Assembly: GCF_036346595.1 (NCBI RefSeq)
Contig: NZ_CP107834.1
Span: 620,001-684,000 of the forward strand
Source: Streptomyces sp. NBC_00525
Lineage (GTDB): Bacteria > Actinomycetota > Actinomycetes > Streptomycetales > Streptomycetaceae
Length of the DNA stretch: 64,000 nucleotides
Direction: 5' to 3'
The notes beneath the pieces are model-generated. The model had not been told where the DNA came from and did not search any database. It saw only the letters and a list, made by a program, of their open reading frames with translations. Made by a program: the position numbers and the translations under genes. Shown one piece after another: positions 58,496-64,000 of the stretch (within the stretch, counting starts at the first letter, position 1; the number at the start of each line of letters is the position of its first letter).

Positions 58496-60652
58496 ATGAC
58501 GCGCCCCTCCGCCCACCCCACCAGAGCCGCAGCCGACACCGACGACCCGTTCCCCGCCCAGTTCGCCCGCACCCGGCGCTTCTCGCTCGGCGTGCCCCGC
58601 GGGTTCACCGTCTCCCCGGACGGCACCCGGGTCCTCTTCCTCCGGGGCACCTCGGGCAGCGATCCGGTGAGCCGGCTGTGGCTGTACGAGGACGGCGCCG
58701 AGCGGCTGCTGGCCGATCCGCTCGGACCGGACCTCGCGGAGGCGGTCCCGCACGAGGTGCCGGAGGCGGAGCGGGTGCGGCGGGAGCGCGCCGGTGAGAC
58801 CTCGTCCGGTGTGGTCGCGTACGCCACCGACGCCTCCGTGTCCGTGGCGGCCTTCACCCTCGCGGGCGCCCTGTGGCTGGTCCCCGTCCGCGGCGGCCCG
58901 CCCCGCCGGCTGCCGACGGCCGGGCCCGCCGTCGATCCGCGCCCCTCCCCCGACGGCTCCCTGATCGCATACGTCTGCGGCGGCGCGCTGCGTACGGTAC
59001 GGAGCGACGGCACCGGCGAAAGCGCGCTCGCCGGACCGGAGGGCGAGCACATCACGTACGGCCTGTCCGACCATGTGTCGCAGGAGTCCATCGGGCGCAC
59101 CCGCGGGTACTGGTGGTCCCCGTCCGGCGACGCGCTCCTGGTCGCCCGCGTGGACACCTCCCGCGTCCGGCGCCGCTACCTCACCGACCCCGCCCGCCCC
59201 GAGCGCCCGCCCCGCGCCCTGCCGTACCCGGCCGCGGGCACCCCCAACGCCGAGGTGTCGCTGCACGTGGTGCGGCTTTCCGGTGAGCGCGTCCGGGTCC
59301 GGCTCCCCGAGGCGGCCGGGGCCGGGCATCCCGCGGGTGCCTGGACGGACCCGGCGTTCGAGTACGTGGTGGCGGCCGGCTGGGACGAGCGGGGCCCCCT
59401 GGTGACCGTCCAGAGCCGGGACCAGCGCTCGGTGCACGTCCTGGAGGTGGACGCGGAGACCGGTGCCACCACGACCGCGCACCGCGAGCACGACCCGGCC
59501 TGGGTGGCCCTGCGTCCGGGGACCCCGCTGCGGCTGCCGTCCGGGGCGCTCGTGGTCCCGGCCCGGCCGGACGGCGACACCCAGGGACTGGCGATCGGCG
59601 GCGCCCGCACGCCGCCGGGCCTCCAGGTGCGCGAGGTGCTGGGCGCGGCGGACGGTCGGGTGTACTTCACGGGCGGCGACGAGCCCACCGAGATCCACGT
59701 CTGGTCGTACGGTCCCGGGGACGCGGGCCCGGTGCGCGTCTCGGGCGCCCCCGGAGTGCACACCGCCGCGGTCGGGGGCCCGATGGTGGTCCTGGACAGC
59801 CGGACACCGGACGGCCAGACGGTGACGGTGCTGCGGTCCGGTGCGCCGGCGGGCCGGATCGCGGTCCTGGCGGAGGAACCGCTCGTCACTCCGCGCCCGC
59901 TGGCGCTGAGGCCGGGCCGGCGGGAGCTGCGCAGCCGGCTGTACCTGCCGTCCCGGCACCGGCCGGGCGACGGGCCGCTGCCGGTGCTGCTGAGCCCCTA
60001 CGCGGGCCACGGCATGCAGGTCGTGCTGGAGGCGCGGGCCTGGTGGACCGCGGTGGCCCAGTGGTTCGCCGAGCAGGGCTTCGCGGTGCTCGTGACGGAC
60101 GGGCGGGGCACGCCGGGGCGGGGCGAGGCGTGGGAGAAGTCGGTGCACGGCGACCGGCTGACAGCGGTGCTGGAGGACCAGATCGACGCGCTGCGCGCGG
60201 TGGCCGCGGCCCGTCCGGAGCTGGACACGGGTCGGGTGGCGATACGAGGCTGGTCGTTCGGCGGCTGTCTGGCGGCGGCCGCCGTACTGCGGCACCCGGA
60301 GGTGTTCCACGCGGCGGTGGCGGGCGCCGCGCCGGCGGACCGGCTGCTGTACGACACCCACTGGGAGGAGCGGTTCCTGGGGCACCCGGACGTGCTGCCG
60401 GAGAACTACGCCCGCAGTTCGCTGCTCGACGAGGCGGCGTCGCTGCGCCGGCCGCTGATGCTGGTGCACGGGCTGGCCGACGACAATGTGGCCGTGGCGC
60501 ACACGCTGCGCCTGTCGGCGGCCCTGCTCGCGGCGGGGCGCCCGCACACGGTGCTGCCGCTGTCCGGGGCCGGGCACCGGGTCGGTGACCGGGCGGCGAG
60601 CGGGCTGCTGCGCCTGGAGCGGGACTTCCTGCGCAGGTCGTTGGGCGTCTGA
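58496..60652 (+). CDS. Prolyl oligopeptidase-family (S9) serine peptidase
   Basis: A 718-residue peptidase, DPP-IV-like. The N-terminal half (about 20-470) is a beta-propeller of repeated strands. The C-terminal alpha/beta hydrolase has Ser587 in GWSFGG, an Asp in HGLADDNV (Asp662 or 663) and His694 in GAGHRVG. DTHWEERFLGHP is a conserved substrate-side segment. No signal peptide is visible, so it is probably cytoplasmic and cleaves short peptides. Confidence 0.93.
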   Translation: MTRPSAHPTRAAADTDDPFPAQFARTRRFSLGVPRGFTVSPDGTRVLFLRGTSGSDPVSRLWLYEDGAERLLADPLGPDLAEAVPHEVPEAERVRRERAGETSSGVVAYATDASVSVAAFTLAGALWLVPVRGGPPRRLPTAGPAVDPRPSPDGSLIAYVCGGALRTVRSDGTGESALAGPEGEHITYGLSDHVSQESIGRTRGYWWSPSGDALLVARVDTSRVRRRYLTDPARPERPPRALPYPAAGTPNAEVSLHVVRLSGERVRVRLPEAAGAGHPAGAWTDPAFEYVVAAGWDERGPLVTVQSRDQRSVHVLEVDAETGATTTAHREHDPAWVALRPGTPLRLPSGALVVPARPDGDTQGLAIGGARTPPGLQVREVLGAADGRVYFTGGDEPTEIHVWSYGPGDAGPVRVSGAPGVHTAAVGGPMVVLDSRTPDGQTVTVLRSGAPAGRIAVLAEEPLVTPRPLALRPGRRELRSRLYLPSRHRPGDGPLPVLLSPYAGHGMQVVLEARAWWTAVAQWFAEQGFAVLVTDGRGTPGRGEAWEKSVHGDRLTAVLEDQIDALRAVAAARPELDTGRVAIRGWSFGGCLAAAAVLRHPEVFHAAVAGAAPADRLLYDTHWEERFLGHPDVLPENYARSSLLDEAASLRRPLMLVHGLADDNVAVAHTLRLSAALLAAGRPHTVLPLSGAGHRVGDRAASGLLRLERDFLRRSLGV

Positions 60653-60764
60653 GGGCGCGCCGTCCCGGATCGCGGCCCGTCCGGGAGCGGTACGCGTTTC
60701 CGGCGGGTGGCCCGGACCCGGCGCACGCGTGGAAAGCGGCGCCGCCCGCCCGGCAGGCGGAACC

Positions 60765-61688
60765 TCAGAAGGCGCCCTCGCCCTGCTCGCCCACGTTCCG
60801 GCCCGACTCGCGCAGGGCCGCGACGGCCGCCCTGATCGAGGGCCGCCGGTCCGCGTCGGAGCGCCACACCGCGTGGACGTGCCGCCGCATCGTCTGGCGG
60901 ACGGGCACCAGCCGTACGCCGTCCGGCACCGGCCCCCGGCCCAGCCGGGGCGCCACGCACACCCCCATGCCGGCGGCGATCAGCGCGAGCTGTGTGTGGT
61001 GCTCGCCCGCGAGATGGGCGATGCGCGGTTCGATGCCCTTGGAGCGGAGCGTGAACATCAGCCAGTCGTAGCAGAACTCGCCCTCCGGCCAGGACACCCA
61101 GTCGTCGTCGGCGAAGTCCTCCAGATCCACCTCGGACCGCCCGGCCAGCGGGTGACCGGCCGGCATCGCGATGTCCGGGGCGTCGTCGAGCAGTTCCGCC
61201 CTGGTCAGTCCGCCGGGCACGGGGAGCCGCTTGTTGCTCCAGTCCAGCACGACGGCCAGATCGATGTCGCCCCTGAGCACCGCCCGGATGCCGTCCTCCG
61301 GTTCCAGCTCCAGGGTGCGTACCCGCAGTTCGGGATGGTCGGCGCGCAGCGCGAGCAGCGTCGAGGGGAAGAGGCCGCGCGCCGCCGTCGGGAACGCGCC
61401 GAGCCGGATCTCCCCCACCACCTCGCCGCGCTGGGCCTCGATGTCGGACTGGGCCAGCTCCACCTGTGACAGGATGCGGGCCGCGTGGTCGGCGAGCAGC
61501 CGGCCGGCGTCAGTGAGCCGCACTCCGCGTCCGTTCCTGGCGAGGAGCTGCTGCCCCACCTCGCGCTCCAGCTTCGACATCTGCTGCGAGACCGCCGATG
61601 TCGTGACGTGCAGTCCCTCGGCGGCGCCGCTGACCGAACCGAGCCTGGCCAGGGCGTCGAGGGTGCGCAGGCGCTCCAGGTTCAACAT
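60765..61688 (-). CDS. LysR-family transcriptional regulator
   Basis: A 307-residue regulator. The N-terminal HTH is LRTLDALARLGSVSGAAEGLHVTTSAVSQQ, and the substrate domain spans about 90-300. It is divergent from an EamA exporter across 74 bases, the classic LysR arrangement, so it probably activates that gene with a co-inducer. The ATG at 61688 fits the family better than upstream codons. Confidence 0.93.
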   Translation of the reverse strand: MLNLERLRTLDALARLGSVSGAAEGLHVTTSAVSQQMSKLEREVGQQLLARNGRGVRLTDAGRLLADHAARILSQVELAQSDIEAQRGEVVGEIRLGAFPTAARGLFPSTLLALRADHPELRVRTLELEPEDGIRAVLRGDIDLAVVLDWSNKRLPVPGGLTRAELLDDAPDIAMPAGHPLAGRSEVDLEDFADDDWVSWPEGEFCYDWLMFTLRSKGIEPRIAHLAGEHHTQLALIAAGMGVCVAPRLGRGPVPDGVRLVPVRQTMRRHVHAVWRSDADRRPSIRAAVAALRESGRNVGEQGEGAF

Positions 61689-61724
61689 ATAAGCGATGCT
61701 ACGGGAAACCGCATACAAAATCTC

Positions 61725-61740
61725 ACTTGTGCTACGAAGT
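61725..61740. promoter_or_regulatory. Putative LysR binding site
   Basis: ACTT (61725-61728) and AAGT (61737-61740) flank eight bases in the gap between the LysR and EamA genes. The T-N11-A type spacing fits a LysR recognition site, though arms of four bases could arise by chance. Confidence 0.4.
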
Positions 61741-61762
61741 TCGGCCGGTCATCGTGGTCCCC

Positions 61763-62755
61763 ATGAGCGCCCCGCCCGCACCCCGGCCAGCCACCGAGTC
61801 CTCCGTGCCTCCGGGCGCGCCGCCCGCGGCACCGGCCACCGCCGGACCGTCCGCCACCGGCACGCCCGCCCGGCGCCCGGCGCTGGACTGGCGGCTGCGG
61901 TTCGCGGCGCTCTCGCTCATCTGGGGTTTCAGCTTTCTGCTGATCAAGGTGGGGACCGACGCGTACGCGCCGTTCCAGGTGACGTTCGGGCGGCTCGTGT
62001 CGGGGACCGCCGTGCTGGCGGTGGTGATGGCGGTGAAGCGGGAGCGGCTGCCGCGTTCCGCCCGTACCTGGGGCCATCTGGCCGTGGCGGCGTTCTTCCT
62101 CAACGCCCTGCCGTTCTCCCTGTTCGCCTACGCGGAGCTGACCATTCCGTCGACACTGGCGGGCATCTGCAACGCGACCTCGCCGCTGTGGGGGATGGCG
62201 CTGTCGCTCGTCGCCCTGTCCGAGGACCGGCCGACCCGGCGGCGGGTCGCCGGTCTCGGGCTCGGCTTCCTCGGCGTGCTGACGGTGCTCGGGGCCTGGC
62301 AGGGCTTCTCCGGGCTGGACTTCGGCGGGACCGCCATGGCCCTGCTGGCGTCGCTCAGCTACCCGATCGGCTGGATCTATGTGCGCCGCACGCTGGCCGG
62401 CGACGACGCGTCCACCCTCGCGCTCACGGGCAGCCAGCTCTTCCTGGGGACGGTGCAACTCGCCGTCGTCACCCCGCTGTTCACCGGCATGCCCGGCGGC
62501 TTCCCGGTGCTGCCGACGCTGGCCGTCCTCGCGCTCGGGGCACTGGGCACCGGTCTCGCGGTGCTGCTCCAGTACGGCCTGGTCCAGGAGGTCGGGCCGA
62601 CGACGGCGCAGATGGTCACCTACTTCATCCCGGTCATCGCCACGGCGGCCGGCGTCGCCGTGCTGGGTGAGGAGCTGAGCTGGAACACTCCGGTCGGCGC
62701 GCTCGTCGTCCTGGCCGGCGCCGCCCTGACCCAGAGCAGACCGCGCGCCGCGTGA
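61763..62755 (+). CDS. EamA/DMT-family transporter
   Basis: A 330-residue membrane protein. A Pro/Ala-rich N-terminal tail of about 45 residues precedes about ten helices in two EamA repeats (LIWGFSFLLIKVGTDAYAPF; GLVQEVGPTTAQMVTYFIPV). It is probably an exporter of amino acids or related compounds. It is divergent from LysR and followed by a MocR-type gene on the opposite strand. Confidence 0.91.
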   Translation: MSAPPAPRPATESSVPPGAPPAAPATAGPSATGTPARRPALDWRLRFAALSLIWGFSFLLIKVGTDAYAPFQVTFGRLVSGTAVLAVVMAVKRERLPRSARTWGHLAVAAFFLNALPFSLFAYAELTIPSTLAGICNATSPLWGMALSLVALSEDRPTRRRVAGLGLGFLGVLTVLGAWQGFSGLDFGGTAMALLASLSYPIGWIYVRRTLAGDDASTLALTGSQLFLGTVQLAVVTPLFTGMPGGFPVLPTLAVLALGALGTGLAVLLQYGLVQEVGPTTAQMVTYFIPVIATAAGVAVLGEELSWNTPVGALVVLAGAALTQSRPRAA

Positions 62756-62761
62756 CGGGGT

Positions 62762-62801
62762 GGCGGGGCCCGGTCCGGCCCGGCGGGGCCCGGTCCGGCC
62801 C
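62762..62801. repeat. 20-bp tandem repeat, two copies
   Basis: GGCGGGGCCCGGTCCGGCCC occurs twice in direct succession (62762-62781, 62782-62801), followed by a partial third copy. It lies seven bases after the EamA stop and may also fold as a terminator. Confidence 0.85.
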
Positions 62802-62875
62802 GGCGGGGTCGTGATCGACGCGCCCCGGCCGGGCGCGGCGGCTGATCAGCACGGCCCGGTCCGGCGCCGTCCCGA

Positions 62876-64000
62876 TCAGCCGTAGTTGAGCGGTCTCGCC
62901 GGACCGGCCGCCCCGGCCACCGCGTCGGCCAGCGGGCCGATGTCGGTGTCGGTGAGCGAGGACACGGTGAGCCGGACCGCCTGCGGCGCGTCGATACGGA
63001 ACCGGGCTCCGGGCGCCACCGCCCATCCGGCCTGGAGCAGCCGGGCCACGGCGCCCGTCTCGTCGCTCACCGGCACCCACACGTTCATCCCGCTGCGGCC
63101 GTGCGCCTCGACGCCCCGGTCCGCCAGGGCCCGCACGAGCGCGTCGCGGCGGCGGGCGTAGGAGCCGGCCACCTCCCGCGGGTCCACGGCGCCGGTGTTC
63201 CACAGGTGGACCACGGTCCGCTGGAGCAGTCGGCTGACCCAGCCGGGCCCCAGCCGCTGGCGGCCGGTGACCCGGTCCACCGTGACCGTGTCCCCGGTGA
63301 GCACCGCGACCCGCAGATCCGGCCCGTACGCCTTGGCCGTCGAGCGGACGAACGCCCAGCGGTCCGTGACCCCCGCCAGCGGGTGCAGCGGCTGGTCGAC
63401 GATGGCGTGCCCGTGGTCGTCCTCGATGAGCAGGATGCCGGGATGGCGGGCGAGGACGGTCCGCAGCCGCTCCGCCCGCGCGGCGGAGACGGCCGCGCCG
63501 GTCGGGTTCTGCGCCCGGTCCGTGACGACGACGGCCCGCGCACCGGCCCGCAGCGCCGCTTCGAGCGCGTCGGGCAGCGGTCCCTCGTCGTCGAGCGCGA
63601 CCGGCAGGGGGCGCATGCCCAGCGCGGGCACCAGGTCCAGCAGCCCGCCCCAGCCGGGGTCCTCGACCGCGACCGGGTCGCCGGGCCGCAGATGCGCGGC
63701 GAGCACCCGCTCGATCGCGTCCAGCGAGCCGGAGGCGACGGCCACCGGCCCGGCCGGGACGCCGTCCGCGTCCAGGGCGGCGCGGGCGAGCGCGGCGAAC
63801 TCCGGGTCGACGAAGGCCCCTCCGTACAGGCCCGGCTCGTGCGCGTACGCCTCGGCGACCGCCGCGAAGGCCCCGCCCAGGCGCGGCAGCAGGGCCGGGT
63901 CGGGGTTGCCGTCGCCCAGGTCCCGTACGCCGGGCGGGGCCTCGACCCGTATCGAACCGCGCGCGGTGCTCGCGGGGCGGGGCCGCACGCGGCTGCCCCG
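62876..64000 (-). CDS. MocR-type aminotransferase-domain regulator (partial)
   Basis: The visible 370-plus residues form a fold-type I PLP domain: VASGSLDAIERVLAAHLRPGD, DPGWGGLLDLVPALG, NPTGAAVSAARAERLR and the lysine-bearing STAKAYGPDLRVAVL, all MocR-like. The frame stays open to the window edge, so the N-terminal winged helix probably lies beyond 64000. It is the second MocR-like gene near an EamA exporter in this window. Confidence 0.85.
   Translation of the reverse strand, partial: RGSRVRPRPASTARGSIRVEAPPGVRDLGDGNPDPALLPRLGGAFAAVAEAYAHEPGLYGGAFVDPEFAALARAALDADGVPAGPVAVASGSLDAIERVLAAHLRPGDPVAVEDPGWGGLLDLVPALGMRPLPVALDDEGPLPDALEAALRAGARAVVVTDRAQNPTGAAVSAARAERLRTVLARHPGILLIEDDHGHAIVDQPLHPLAGVTDRWAFVRSTAKAYGPDLRVAVLTGDTVTVDRVTGRQRLGPGWVSRLLQRTVVHLWNTGAVDPREVAGSYARRRDALVRALADRGVEAHGRSGMNVWVPVSDETGAVARLLQAGWAVAPGARFRIDAPQAVRLTVSSLTDTDIGPLADAVAGAAGPARPLNYG

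Noticed and set aside
57455..60577. A roughly 1040-codon open frame on the minus strand opposite the MFS and S9 peptidase genes
   Set aside because: Low-complexity Arg/His/Gln-rich translation, crosses two real genes and the terminator between them, and has no recognisable fold.
1..64000. CRISPR arrays, insertion sequences, prophage, integrase attachment sites
   Set aside because: No regularly spaced repeats, transposase or integrase motifs, or tRNA-flanked direct repeats were seen.

Overview
This window is high-GC actinobacterial chromosome, almost certainly from a Streptomyces. Third codon positions are strongly G/C-rich, GTG and TTG starts are frequent, and many genes overlap by ATGA or GTGA. 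Two products are typical of the genus: a divergent EF-Tu of the tuf3 type and a secreted tendamistat-type alpha-amylase inhibitor. About 63 genes are supported. I see no rRNA, tRNA, insertion sequence, prophage, CRISPR array or large biosynthetic cluster. It reads as core-chromosome housekeeping DNA with a few accessory genes.

Layout. 1-9.6 kb: bioA-bioD, a solitary cytochrome P450, a GNAT, two overlapping CNNM/CBS membrane proteins, a GDSL hydrolase, purB and mug. 9.6-15.1 kb: an unknown gene, then regulators (ROK, GntR/UTRA, MocR) with an EamA exporter divergent from the MocR gene. 15.2-19.2 kb: a translationally coupled SWIM zinc-finger protein and a large helical protein, the least explained system here. 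19.3-25.1 kb: an ACT-GNAT acetyltransferase whose end overlaps a trans-sulfuration enzyme on the other strand, two Lrp/AsnC regulators, a DUF885 hydrolase and a rhodanese. 25.1-29.3 kb: sbcD-sbcC. 29.4-34.5 kb: small housekeeping genes (YigZ/IMPACT, CoA-binding, YbaK, XRE-cupin, two left-handed beta-helix proteins, DedA, a thioesterase). 34.6-44.5 kb: a Gln/Pro-rich membrane-anchored protein, an MFS transporter, a spermidine-synthase-like protein, tuf3 with a possible leader, a TVP38 protein, uppP, a universal stress protein and lnt. 44.5-49.2 kb: an oxidoreductase and FAD monooxygenase divergent from a TetR gene across a double palindrome, a lipoprotein, an unknown gene and ung. 49.3-52.5 kb: an orphan solute-binding lipoprotein and two SDR/FabG reductases. 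52.7-56 kb: a HipA-like kinase with DUF3037, a divergent tyrosine-phosphatase-like protein, the amylase inhibitor with CTGCAAG boxes, and an unknown DNA-binding-like protein. 56-64 kb: a TetR-MFS drug-efflux unit, an S9 peptidase, LysR divergent from EamA, and a MocR-type gene cut by the window edge.

Most interesting leads: (i) the SWIM/helical pair; (ii) the HipA-like kinase, DUF3037 and divergent phosphatase locus; (iii) the amylase inhibitor under operators that look like those of amylase genes; (iv) tuf3 with an alanine-rich small ORF and hairpin in its leader; (v) an ACT-GNAT acetyltransferase overlapping a sulfur amino acid enzyme; (vi) a P450 next to the biotin genes.
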